A DNA stretch of 64,000 nucleotides from an uncultured Pirellula sp. (GTDB lineage: Bacteria; Planctomycetota; Planctomycetia; Pirellulales; Pirellulaceae). Made by a program: the position numbers and the translations under genes. The notes beneath the pieces are model-generated. The model did no database searches and was not told where the DNA came from. It was given only the letters and a program-made list of their open reading frames with translations. Positions 1 to 8,654 of this stretch are shown piece by piece. How positions within the stretch are numbered: the first letter of the stretch is position 1; each line of letters opens with the position of its first letter. The DNA lies in NCBI GenBank assembly GCA_903858115.1, contig CAIOHR010000242.1, positions 62,001 through 126,000 on the forward strand, in the 5' to 3' direction.

Positions 1-278
1 GCATACAAGTTATCATGCTAACAGGGATGGTTTCGATGGCGACGATCTTCCGCGTAACACAACTTGGCGCTGAAGAGTGTCTATTCAAACCGATCTCTGA
101 CCTCAATGAACTCGGCGATGCGGCGGATCGAGCTTACGAGAAAATGTTGCGATGGTGGCGGACCCTTCGGGAATGGAAACTGCGCAACGGAATGGCCTCC
201 GGCGTCTCGCAATTTCTCGCGGCAAATTCTTACTTTCCACTCAGCGAATCCAGTACACAGAGCTTAGTTGATCCTTGA
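1..278 (+). CDS. Response regulator receiver domain, C-terminal half (partial at window edge)
   Basis: The reading frame is already open at base 3 and closes with TGA at 276-278, so this is the tail of a gene that starts outside the window. The residues read IQVIMLTG, then LGAEECLFKPISDLNEL. This matches the end of a CheY-like receiver domain: beta-4 with the conserved Thr/Gly, then the conserved Lys-Pro of beta-5 (FKP). A charged, Trp-rich tail of about 45 residues (KMLRWWRTLREWK) follows and no output domain is visible after it. Any DNA-binding or other output domain would have to be N-terminal; otherwise this is a stand-alone receiver. The phosphorylated Asp lies outside the window. The family call is fairly secure; the partner kinase is unknown. 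Confidence 0.7.
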   Translation, partial: IQVIMLTGMVSMATIFRVTQLGAEECLFKPISDLNELGDAADRAYEKMLRWWRTLREWKLRNGMASGVSQFLAANSYFPLSESSTQSLVDP

Positions 279-539
279 TGATAACCGCTTGCTTCAGACG
301 AGCGACCGACGAATTCAATTCTTCGTTCTCAACAACCCATTTGATTGAAGAATCCTAGAGGCGGTTTCGATCGAACGGAAGGGAAGATGTGCCTTTGCCC
401 CCAATCAACCACGCTTTGTACGAGAGATGCACCGCAATGACGACAGTGAGTTCGCCGTTTGGCAACGGATGGCGTTGATGATGTATTTGTGGTCAAATGC
501 ATCGAGTGGTGTGAGGCGATCGTTGTGCGAGAGTAATCA

Positions 540-1871
540 TCAGTGAGGTTTGCTAGGGTCGGGAAAGTTGAACTTTCGATAGACAGCTTGAGAGGGTGGT
601 CCTACCAAGAACTTTTCGACGCCATGTTCTAAAGCCTGTTTGTAGACGGCCAACGCTCCGTCGATGGCATCCAACGTTCGATCAACATCTTCGTCGCTAT
701 GGGTATAGCTAACGACCAGGGATGTCATCAGTATTCCGCGTCGAATCGTCTCCTGAAGTAGGAGGGTGCGCATCGACTGACATCGTTCCAAATTTTGGTT
801 CAACGTTTTCACAACCATACAACAAGGCTTGCCTTCAATCTCGACATAATCGCTCAATCCATGCTTGGCAATAATCTGGGTTCCCTCATCCTTGAGTCGG
901 GCTCCGATTCGATAGAGTGTTTCGATCACTGGTTCGTTCTTGTAGGTATTGATGGTTGCTATCGCTGCGGCCAGAGCATGTGTCTCGCCACCATGCGTGG
1001 TGGAGAGCACAAAGACCCGTTCCGATCGATGTTGAATGCCACCTAATTCCATATACTCTCTTTTCCCTGCAAGTGCTGAGACGGAAAAGCCATTTGCGAG
1101 AGCTTTGCCCCAGCAAGACAAGTCCGGGTCGACGCCATAGTAAGCCTGCCCCCCGCCGTTGTGCCATCGAAATCCCGTGATCATTTCGTCCATAATAAAC
1201 AGTGCTCCGTTTGCATGGCACAAGTCGAGAACTGCTTGAAGGAAACCCGGTGTGGGATCCACGTACTTCGCTGCTTCCATGATGACGCAAGCGATTTTGT
1301 TCGGATACATAGCAAAAAGTGTTTGAAGGCTCGCGATATCATCGTAGTGAAATCCCAACGAAAGCGACTTTTCAGAATCGGGAATACCTGCGTCGATAGC
1401 CGTCGTACCAATAAACCAATCGTTGGTCGCAAAAAAAGGTTGATCGCGACAATAAGCTATGTGGTCTCGGCCGGTAAAAGCTCGCGCAATCTTCAATGCT
1501 GCTGTGGTCGCGTCTGATCCATCTTTACAAAACTTGACCATATCCGCATTTGGCACCAAGCTTAATAGTGCATCTGCAGCTTCGACTTCAATCAATGATG
1601 GACGAGAAAAGTTTGTCCCGCGTAAAAGCTCTCGTTGAGCGGCTTGCACGACCGCTGGGAACGCGTGCCCAAGTCCAACGCTACGATTTCCCTGCCCAAA
1701 CTCGATGAACTCATTGCCATCAATGTCCCACACTCGACCGCCGAGGCCATGGCTGATAAAGCCAGGGGAAAGCAGCGGATACTGGTCGTCCCCTTTGGCA
1801 TAGGAGTGGCAACCGCCGGGAATCAATTCGTGAGCTCTGGCTCTTTGTTTTTTGGAATGTTGAAAGTCCAT
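540..1871 (-). CDS. Class III PLP aminotransferase, glutamate-1-semialdehyde 2,1-aminomutase-like
   Basis: A 443-residue fold-type I PLP enzyme of the aminotransferase class III / HemL group. It has the early GGCHSYAKG and WDIDGNEFIEFGQG segments typical of HemL-like proteins. The Asp that holds the pyridine nitrogen is D228 in FIMDEMITGF, and the Schiff-base Lys is K256 in CWGKALANGF. Length matches the family (about 430). True HemL makes 5-aminolevulinate for heme. Many HemL-like paralogues instead transaminate sugars or amino acids in antibiotic or glycan clusters, and no other heme gene lies nearby, so the substrate is open. The ATG at 1871 is preceded by GAGGAA. The gene is alone on this strand and is followed by about 260 bp in which I see no gene. 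Confidence 0.8.
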   Translation of the reverse strand: MDFQHSKKQRARAHELIPGGCHSYAKGDDQYPLLSPGFISHGLGGRVWDIDGNEFIEFGQGNRSVGLGHAFPAVVQAAQRELLRGTNFSRPSLIEVEAADALLSLVPNADMVKFCKDGSDATTAALKIARAFTGRDHIAYCRDQPFFATNDWFIGTTAIDAGIPDSEKSLSLGFHYDDIASLQTLFAMYPNKIACVIMEAAKYVDPTPGFLQAVLDLCHANGALFIMDEMITGFRWHNGGGQAYYGVDPDLSCWGKALANGFSVSALAGKREYMELGGIQHRSERVFVLSTTHGGETHALAAAIATINTYKNEPVIETLYRIGARLKDEGTQIIAKHGLSDYVEIEGKPCCMVVKTLNQNLERCQSMRTLLLQETIRRGILMTSLVVSYTHSDEDVDRTLDAIDGALAVYKQALEHGVEKFLVGPPSQAVYRKFNFPDPSKPH

Positions 1872-2033
1872 ATTCCTCGCTCACCGGCTTGATGATTTAG
1901 TCGTCGCTTGCGTTAGCATCGTTTAACACGTTGCCGTAGGCGAAGATCTGCGGATCCTCCCGCGCCACCGGCTACAGGTGAACGAGGTTAAACGTTTAAA
2001 TCAACAATCCCGTGTGTTTTTGTTTGTGATAAG

Positions 2034-2534
2034 TCATTTGCCATGCGGCAAATCCATGAGATTCTCTGCCACTTGCTTATCCGTCTTCAAAGTTTTCCGA
2101 ATCTCACTCAGTGAATACAATTTTCCGTGGTTACATCCAGGGCAGCTTTTGGCCGCTTCTCCCCAAGCTTTCGGGGTAACGACATTCGAGTCCCAAAAAG
2201 GCCACGTCCGACATTGGACCGGTCGTGCCTCGTAAACCGAGCAATTCCTCGATTTCGGATCCAAGAAGATGCAGTCCCCGTCCGAATACTCCACTAGACT
2301 CACTCGGACGCCGATACGGCGGGTGAATTTCCTTTCAAAGCCGTCAATGTCATTCTCCATGCCTATCCTCGCGGCGATGGAAGCAATTTCCGATTCGGAA
2401 ACCCAGACAAAACCTGTTCCAGGACCGCTACAACAGTTCCCGCATTGCGTGCATTCGAAAGCCAAACCGTTCGCATACCACGGATCTCGGTCCTCGTTTT
2501 CCTCTTTTTCCTGGTCTTTGCTCTTTGAATTCAT
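2034..2534 (-). CDS. YkgJ family cysteine cluster protein
   Basis: A 166-residue soluble protein with the cysteine pattern of the YkgJ/UPF0153 family, thought to bind Zn or an Fe-S cluster. The N-terminal part reads FECTQCGNCCSGPG, followed by CIFLDPKSRNCSVYEARPVQCRTWPFW, and a later SCPGCN supplies two more cysteines. The segment YEARPVQCRTWPF is the most diagnostic. The first 18 residues are very acidic and basic (KSKDQEKEENEDRD), which suggests a flexible cytosolic N-terminus. The gene is divergent from secA with about 155 bp between the two starts, so they probably share a promoter region. The biochemical role is unknown for the family. Confidence 0.8.
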   Translation of the reverse strand: MNSKSKDQEKEENEDRDPWYANGLAFECTQCGNCCSGPGTGFVWVSESEIASIAARIGMENDIDGFERKFTRRIGVRVSLVEYSDGDCIFLDPKSRNCSVYEARPVQCRTWPFWDSNVVTPKAWGEAAKSCPGCNHGKLYSLSEIRKTLKTDKQVAENLMDLPHGK

Positions 2535-2689
2535 TGGGTTTCAGAATGCTTGAATTGACGCAAGATCCATGAATCGATACGCTCCCCGCGACCAAATCAA
2601 GAAAATCCGTAGAATAGTCCTATTCGGGCGTCGACGTGTCCTCGATTCTGGGGACTCATTCGTATCCATCCTCCAATAGTTGTCCAAAA

Positions 2690-5600
2690 ATGCAATTGCT
2701 AGAGAAGTTTTGGGAAGGCACAACCAACGCAGTGAACGGCGTTTTGGGTGGTTTAGATCGAGGCCTTACCGTATTCTTCGGTTCTGCGAATTCGAGGCAG
2801 ATCAAACGATTTACCGAACTCGCCCGACAAATTGGCGAACTCGAGCCAAAAATGATGGCTCTGAGTGATAGCGATTTGCGAGGGCTGACAGAAACGTTTC
2901 GAAAGCGAATTGCGAAGGGCGAAACTATCAACGACTTGTTGGTGGAAGCATTCGCAACATGCCGTGAAGCCGGACGACGCTTTTTGCGGATGCGACATTA
3001 CGATGTTCAGCTCATCGGTGGTATGGTTCTCCATGGTGGCAATATCGCAGAAATGATCACCGGAGAAGGCAAGACGCTTGTCGCTACGCTGCCGACGTAC
3101 CTGAATGCCCTCGAGGGCAAAGGGGTTCACGTGGTCACCGTGAACGATTACTTGGCACGTCGCGATATGGAATGGATGGCCCCGCTTTATACCGGGCTTG
3201 GAATGACCATCGGCAATATTCAAAGCGGAATGTCGAATGACGAACGTCAAAGATCGTACGCATGCGATATCACCTATGCGACGAATAACGAACTTGGGTT
3301 TGACTACTTGCGTGACAACATGCGTATGGCCGCTCGCGGTGACCATCGATTCCCCCCTGAGCAACAGCAAGTCCAAGGTCCGCTTCACTACGCCGTCATC
3401 GACGAAGTGGACAATATCCTGGTCGATGAGGCTCGAACTCCACTGATTATCTCCGGTAGTGCAGCACGCGATCTTGGCAAATACACAGAAGCTGACAAAG
3501 TCGCCCGTGCGCTCAAGAAGGAAGAACACTTTGTCGTTAACGAAAAAGACCACACCGTCAATTTGACCGACGAAGGGATTCGCCAAGCAGAGAAGCTTGC
3601 GGGCGTGGAAAGTTTCTACACCGTCGGCAACATGGAATGGCCTCACTTGCTGGACAACGCATTGAAAGCGCACCACCTCTACAAGCGAGACGTCAACTAT
3701 GTGGTCAAAGAAGGTGCGATCATCATCGTGGATGAGTTCACCGGTCGACTCATGGAGGGACGCCAATGGAGCGATGGGTTGCATCAATCGGTAGAAGCAA
3801 AAGAAGGAGTGCGTATCAAAGAAGAAACGCAAACGCTCGCGACCATCACGCTTCAGAATTTCTTCAAACTCTACAAAAAGATTTCGGGGATGACCGGTAC
3901 GGCCATGACCGAAGCCAATGAGTTCAACAAGATCTACAAGCTCGGTGTCATTGCCATCCCTTCGAACAAAGTCTTACAACGAATCGAGTATCCAGACTCG
4001 ATTTATTTGAGCGAAGAAGAGAAGTTTGATGCTGTCGCTCAAGAAGTCGAACGTGTCAACAAATACGACACAATCGCATTCAAGGGTGGCAAGCGACTCT
4101 CTCTCGTCGGCACGATCCAATCCGAAGATGACAACCAAATCGTCGTCAAGAAATCGGATTCCAAAGAGACAGAGACGATCTCCAAATCCGATATCGAATC
4201 GATCGAGCGCGCAGGCCGGCCAATCTTGGTCGGTACTGTGTCGATCGAAAAGAGTGAACGACTCGCGAAGCTTCTGGACCGACGAGGCGTAAAGGCCGAA
4301 GTGCTCAATGCCAAACAGCATCGTCGCGAAGCCGATATCGTTGCGCAAGCAGGCCGTTCGGGAGCCATCACCATTGCAACGAACATGGCTGGTCGTGGTA
4401 CCGACATTATCTTAGGTGGCAATCCAGAAACGATGGCTTGGGCTCAGCTCCAAGATCGATACCCCACACGTCTTGAAGTTCCAAAGGAAGAGTGGGATGC
4501 CCTGGTCCACGAGATCGAACAACGCGAAGGGATGAAGGCGCAGGGTGAGGTCGTTCGCCAAAAAGGCGGTCTCTACGTCATTGGTACCGAACGTCACGAA
4601 TCACGTCGGATCGATTTGCAGCTTCGGGGGAGATGCGGTCGACAAGGTGATCCTGGTTCCAGCCGTTTTTATCTGTCTCTCGAAGATGACTTGATGCGAA
4701 TCTTTGCGGGAGATTGGGTTCGCAATTGGATGAAACAGATGGGGATGGGCAATGGCGAGGCCATTGAAAGCCCTTATGTCTCCAAGCGAATCTCGGGCGC
4801 CCAACGAAAAGTGGAAGAACGAAACTTCGAAGCTCGCAAGAGTTTGCTCGAATACGACGAAGTCATGGACTTTCAGCGGAAGAAAGTCTATGGCTATCGA
4901 CAAGAAATCCTAGACGGTACCAGTTGCCGTGACTTGGTCATGAAGCAACTCTCGGAACAGATTCATTCGAATGTAGTTCAGTATTGCGATCCTCTATTCG
5001 GCGCAGAATCCTACGCAAAATGGGCCGGGGCTCGTCTAGGTGTGCAACTGGATCCGAAAGATTTTCGTGGTGTGGAAGCGGCCACTGCTGTCCTATACGC
5101 AAAGGATCAAGCGGAGAGAACTGCCGAGACGCAGATTTTGGATGCGATCGATGAGAACTTGCCACAAGAGACCGAGCAATCGGAGTGGAATTGGGAAGCG
5201 ATGACCAAATGGGTCAACTCCCGTTTCAGCATGGACTATACCATCAGCTCATTGAAGAAGATCGATCGAGATCGCATGGACGAAGAGCTGATTGAAAAGG
5301 CAACGAAGTACATCGGCGATATCGACCTTAGCGAAGGTGATATCTACCTCAGCGACAACTTTGGCATCAACTCGCTCGTCGGGTGGATGGCAAACAAATT
5401 TGGCATTCGAGTAGATCCAAGTGAGCTTAAAGGACTCGAAGTCGAGCCGATTGCGGCAAAGCTATTAAAGAAAGCGGAAGACACCTACACCGAACGCGAA
5501 TGCCAATTTCCAATCTTGGTCGCTTTCCGACGTTTTAGTCAGATGACTGGCCCCGAGCAGATGACCATTGACGGTGAATCCCTCGCAAACTGGGCTACGA

Positions 5601-6415
5601 CCCGTTTTGATGATAATACCGTCGTCGAAGTCCTGAGTGAGGATCCCAACAAAGCGTTTGAGAATCTCGTTGAGATCGCTCGTAAGTCGATCAAGAAGGG
5701 CTTTGATCTTCGGCAACTGGTTGAAGCAAAAGCGCAAGAGCTTTTCGGTCGAAACGAAACATCAACTATCAATGACCTTACCATCCGCAACGACGAAAAA
5801 CTGGAGAGTATCGCTCAATGGGCACGTTCCTCTGTACCATGGTCTGGCCAATCGTCTGATCTTGGGCCTTGGACAAAGCATGTTTTTGTCACCAAGCTTG
5901 TGCAGGCCATCGAGGATCGTTTCTTCCCTGAAATTCGCAGGATGGAACGAACCGTATTGTTGACGCAACTTGATTCCGCTTGGAAAGATCATTTGCTGGC
6001 CATGGACCATGTCCGCGCAGGAGTAAACTTCCGAAGCATGGGGCAAATGGATCCCAAGGTCGAATACAAACGTGAAGGCATGCGTCTGTTCGACCAAATG
6101 TGGCTTTCCGTCGGTGAACGAATGACGGATGTGATCTTCCGGATGGAAGCGATCGATTCTGATATCGTCGCCGACTCCTGGGTGGAAACCAGTGCAAGCC
6201 ATGATGAGTTCGATTTGCGATCGACATTACAAGCAGAATCGTCGGCACTGCTTGCTGAAAAGCAACGTGATCTCGAGGCTGCGGAGAAAGCTGGAACCTC
6301 CGAGGAAGCTATCCCCACGATCCGAAACCGTGGTGATAAACTCGGTCGCAACGATCCTTGCACCTGCGGGTCAGGCAAGAAATTCAAGAACTGCTGCATG
6401 CGGAAACAGGTTTAG
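2690..6415 (+). CDS. secA: Preprotein translocase ATPase SecA, enlarged
   Basis: SecA is the cytosolic motor that pushes unfolded preproteins through SecYEG. I start it at the ATG at 2690 (MQLLEKFWEG), giving about 1241 residues; the frame is open from 2636 but those 18 residues do not look like SecA. Walker A is GEGKT (125-129) and the DEAD-type box is DEVD (238-241), followed by DEARTPLIISG. NBD2 shows MAGRGTDI and GRCGRQGDPG. The C-terminus is the zinc SEC-C tail, CTCGSGKKFKNCC, with Cys at 1224, 1226, 1235 and 1236. Bacterial SecA is usually about 850-900 residues. The excess is a short insertion at about 463-507 and a large one at about 770-1060 between YDEVMDFQRKKVY and the RRMERTVLLTQLDSAWKDHL segment. 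The large insertion repeats a Trp-centred helical module (see findings). Confidence 0.95.
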   Translation: MQLLEKFWEGTTNAVNGVLGGLDRGLTVFFGSANSRQIKRFTELARQIGELEPKMMALSDSDLRGLTETFRKRIAKGETINDLLVEAFATCREAGRRFLRMRHYDVQLIGGMVLHGGNIAEMITGEGKTLVATLPTYLNALEGKGVHVVTVNDYLARRDMEWMAPLYTGLGMTIGNIQSGMSNDERQRSYACDITYATNNELGFDYLRDNMRMAARGDHRFPPEQQQVQGPLHYAVIDEVDNILVDEARTPLIISGSAARDLGKYTEADKVARALKKEEHFVVNEKDHTVNLTDEGIRQAEKLAGVESFYTVGNMEWPHLLDNALKAHHLYKRDVNYVVKEGAIIIVDEFTGRLMEGRQWSDGLHQSVEAKEGVRIKEETQTLATITLQNFFKLYKKISGMTGTAMTEANEFNKIYKLGVIAIPSNKVLQRIEYPDSIYLSEEEKFDAVAQEVERVNKYDTIAFKGGKRLSLVGTIQSEDDNQIVVKKSDSKETETISKSDIESIERAGRPILVGTVSIEKSERLAKLLDRRGVKAEVLNAKQHRREADIVAQAGRSGAITIATNMAGRGTDIILGGNPETMAWAQLQDRYPTRLEVPKEEWDALVHEIEQREGMKAQGEVVRQKGGLYVIGTERHESRRIDLQLRGRCGRQGDPGSSRFYLSLEDDLMRIFAGDWVRNWMKQMGMGNGEAIESPYVSKRISGAQRKVEERNFEARKSLLEYDEVMDFQRKKVYGYRQEILDGTSCRDLVMKQLSEQIHSNVVQYCDPLFGAESYAKWAGARLGVQLDPKDFRGVEAATAVLYAKDQAERTAETQILDAIDENLPQETEQSEWNWEAMTKWVNSRFSMDYTISSLKKIDRDRMDEELIEKATKYIGDIDLSEGDIYLSDNFGINSLVGWMANKFGIRVDPSELKGLEVEPIAAKLLKKAEDTYTERECQFPILVAFRRFSQMTGPEQMTIDGESLANWATTRFDDNTVVEVLSEDPNKAFENLVEIARKSIKKGFDLRQLVEAKAQELFGRNETSTINDLTIRNDEKLESIAQWARSSVPWSGQSSDLGPWTKHVFVTKLVQAIEDRFFPEIRRMERTVLLTQLDSAWKDHLLAMDHVRAGVNFRSMGQMDPKVEYKREGMRLFDQMWLSVGERMTDVIFRMEAIDSDIVADSWVETSASHDEFDLRSTLQAESSALLAEKQRDLEAAEKAGTSEEAIPTIRNRGDKLGRNDPCTCGSGKKFKNCCMRKQV

Positions 6416-6566
6416 ATTCATCGGACAATCGATACATTCGCTATAGTTCGCTGTTTGAGTCGAGAACCGCCTCAGATTGCTTTCATTCGTTCATTGGACG
6501 CGAAGTATCGTCCGATGAAAGTTTGTCTGTGGAGTTTCTCTTTGATAACATGACATTCGAACGAAC

Positions 6567-7649
6567 ATGTTTCGGCTTTGGAAGCGTTACTTACTTTTGG
6601 CAGGAGCGGCCGGCGGGTTGGCGTACGGCTCTCAGCATTATCAATTGGATGGTTGGCAGCATCTTCGATTGCAGCCAGTAACACAAACTCCAGCGGTTGA
6701 TGACCAACAGGGCTGGGTGTTAGGCACAAAAGGCGTTCCCAATTCTTCCCATGCGATCAATCCTGCGGGAACAGTAGGGGATGCCAAACAGTTGATTCCT
6801 GTCTGGAATAACAGCTCGCTCCGGACCACATCGGCTAGCAAACCGTCTTCTTCGACGAAGAATGTAGCCGATCCTCGCATCCGAATCGCCAGTTTCAATC
6901 TGCACGCATTCAATGAAACGAAACTCCGCAAAGCGCCCGTCACGGAGACACTTGCACGTATCATTCGTCAATTCGATGTTGTCGCGATACAGCACGTTAC
7001 GTCTCGACAAAACGATATCTTGCCCGTCCTCGTCGATCGAATCAACATGAGCGATCGCCGCTTCGAGTATATGATTGGACCGCGCGTCGGCGCCGATGGC
7101 CAAAAGCAACAATTCGCATTCCTGTTTGATACCGATCGTATTGAAACCGATCGCGATCAGCTTTACACCGTGGATGATCCGCAGTCCTTGATGGATTACG
7201 ATCCACTCGTAGGCTGGTTTCGAGCCAAGCAAGTGAATCCTGTGCGTGCTTTCACATTCACCCTGGTCAACATTCGATTCGACCCGATCTATTCAGCCAA
7301 GCAACGTGAGTTGTTGCCGCAATTGGTGAGAACTATTCGGCAGGACGGTCGAGTCGAAGACGATGTTGTGGTGCTTGGAGATTTCGGATGCTCCTCGAAA
7401 GACCTTCAAAACGTTGCTGGGCTTTCAATGGTGCTAGCGATCGATGACCTCGCGACAACCGTATCGGGGGAATCGATGCTCGATAACATCTTGATCCCGA
7501 CGCGATCGACAGATGAGTTTACAGGTCGAGCAGGCGTCATTGATTTCCTTCGTCAACTCAATCTGAGCTACGACCAAGCGATGCAGGTAAGTTCCCATCT
7601 CCCCGTCTGGGCCGAGTTCTCTGCCTACGAAGGCGGATTTGCCAAGTAG
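6567..7649 (+). CDS. Endonuclease/exonuclease/phosphatase-fold protein, probably catalytically degenerate
   Basis: 360 residues. Residues 1-25 form an N-terminal hydrophobic segment (YLLLAGAAGGLAYG), a signal anchor or signal peptide. A low-complexity linker follows to about 105, then a DNase I-like (EEP) domain. The fold markers are RIASFNLHAF (N111), FDVVAIQHV, FTLVNIRFDP, VVVLGDFG and SSHLPVWAEF. Compared with the usual EEP motifs, the metal-binding Glu of xxLQE is His143, the His of the THLD segment is Arg237, GDFN is GDFG (Asn to Gly274) and SDH is SSH (Asp to Ser343). Asp272 and His344 remain. I therefore read it as an exported EEP-fold protein that may bind rather than cleave. It follows secA by 151 bp and converges on the WD40 gene. 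Confidence 0.72.
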   Translation: MFRLWKRYLLLAGAAGGLAYGSQHYQLDGWQHLRLQPVTQTPAVDDQQGWVLGTKGVPNSSHAINPAGTVGDAKQLIPVWNNSSLRTTSASKPSSSTKNVADPRIRIASFNLHAFNETKLRKAPVTETLARIIRQFDVVAIQHVTSRQNDILPVLVDRINMSDRRFEYMIGPRVGADGQKQQFAFLFDTDRIETDRDQLYTVDDPQSLMDYDPLVGWFRAKQVNPVRAFTFTLVNIRFDPIYSAKQRELLPQLVRTIRQDGRVEDDVVVLGDFGCSSKDLQNVAGLSMVLAIDDLATTVSGESMLDNILIPTRSTDEFTGRAGVIDFLRQLNLSYDQAMQVSSHLPVWAEFSAYEGGFAK

Positions 7650-7676
7650 TGCGATTGGCTGAGCAACCCTTTTCTC

Positions 7677-8654
7677 TCACTCCCTAGGAGATAAATAGAG
7701 AAGCTGCCCGTCCGCGCCCCCAACAAGCAAGGCATTGTTTGAGTCAGCAGCAATGCAATATGCAATTCCATCGAGCGCATCGATGGTTTGTACCACTTGC
7801 GCAGTATCTGCTACAACATATTGAACGCGTCCGTCCTGACACGCGACAGCCAACTGGCTTCCATCGGACAGCCAACAGAAATCGAGTGGTACGCTTTCGA
7901 GCCTAACGAATCGCATCATTCGACCAATGGTAGGTTGCCAAAACCGAACTGTTCTATCCTGACTGATCGATGCTGCAACAGGGATTGTATCGAGAGAGCG
8001 TTGGCGAATTCCCAACGCAAACACTTCTTTCGTATGATTGATCAGTGTGCGTACAGGTTGCGGGTTTTGTTGCAACTCCTTCCAATCCCAGTATCGAATG
8101 CTCGTGTCGACACCTGCCGAAAGCAAACCTAATTCGTTTGGCAAATAATCGACAGCCATGACCGCGCGCGAATGACCTAGGAGCGTACCACGGTTCTGGC
8201 AGTCTAAATCAAAGATCTGCACCGATTTATCAGCACTTGCGGTTGCGAAAGAAGTGGAGTCGGGACTCCATGCGACACCGTAGATCACATCCTCGTGCGG
8301 CGAGGCATGTTTGATTTTCTCACCCGAGGGCCATTCGTACAATTCAACGCTCCCAGAATCCCCTGGATTGCCCCCCACAGCAGCAAGACGTTTTCCGTCG
8401 GGTGAGATTGCGACATCATGGATCGACAAAAGATTCGTCGGTAAATCTTGGAGCAGCTTTAATTCCGGCAAAGAGCGTACCTTCAAACCACTCTGCGAAC
8501 CAACCACTGCCACGGCGCGTCCTTCGTCCATTACGACCGCAGTGATTGGTGCTTTTGATTCGGTTCCAGTTGCTGTCTGCCCTTGGCAGATGTGCTGACA
8601 TGGAGAATAAATCGAAGCGGCGCAAGCTACGATCGCGAGAACGAACTTCATCAT
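7677..8654 (-). CDS. Secreted WD40-repeat protein
   Basis: 325 residues with an N-terminal signal peptide (KFVLAIVACAASIY) ending near residue 25. About six WD-like blades follow, for example GVAWSPDSTSFATASADKSVQIFD and AVDYLPNELGLLSAGVDTSIRYWD, which should form a beta-propeller. WD40 proteins are scaffolds and no catalytic residues are visible. Its start overlaps the stop of the upstream DUF1501 gene by ATGA (8651-8654), so the two are almost certainly translated from one mRNA. The second Met at 8651 is an alternative start. The third position in a DUF1549-DUF1501-WD40 series suggests it works with those surface proteins. Function unknown. Confidence 0.85.
   Translation of the reverse strand: MMKFVLAIVACAASIYSPCQHICQGQTATGTESKAPITAVVMDEGRAVAVVGSQSGLKVRSLPELKLLQDLPTNLLSIHDVAISPDGKRLAAVGGNPGDSGSVELYEWPSGEKIKHASPHEDVIYGVAWSPDSTSFATASADKSVQIFDLDCQNRGTLLGHSRAVMAVDYLPNELGLLSAGVDTSIRYWDWKELQQNPQPVRTLINHTKEVFALGIRQRSLDTIPVAASISQDRTVRFWQPTIGRMMRFVRLESVPLDFCWLSDGSQLAVACQDGRVQYVVADTAQVVQTIDALDGIAYCIAADSNNALLVGGADGQLLYLSPRE

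Noticed and set aside
2753-3832. A 359-codon frame on the minus strand inside secA
   Set aside because: Fully antisense to the conserved SecA motor domain, with no recognisable motif; it results from codon bias.
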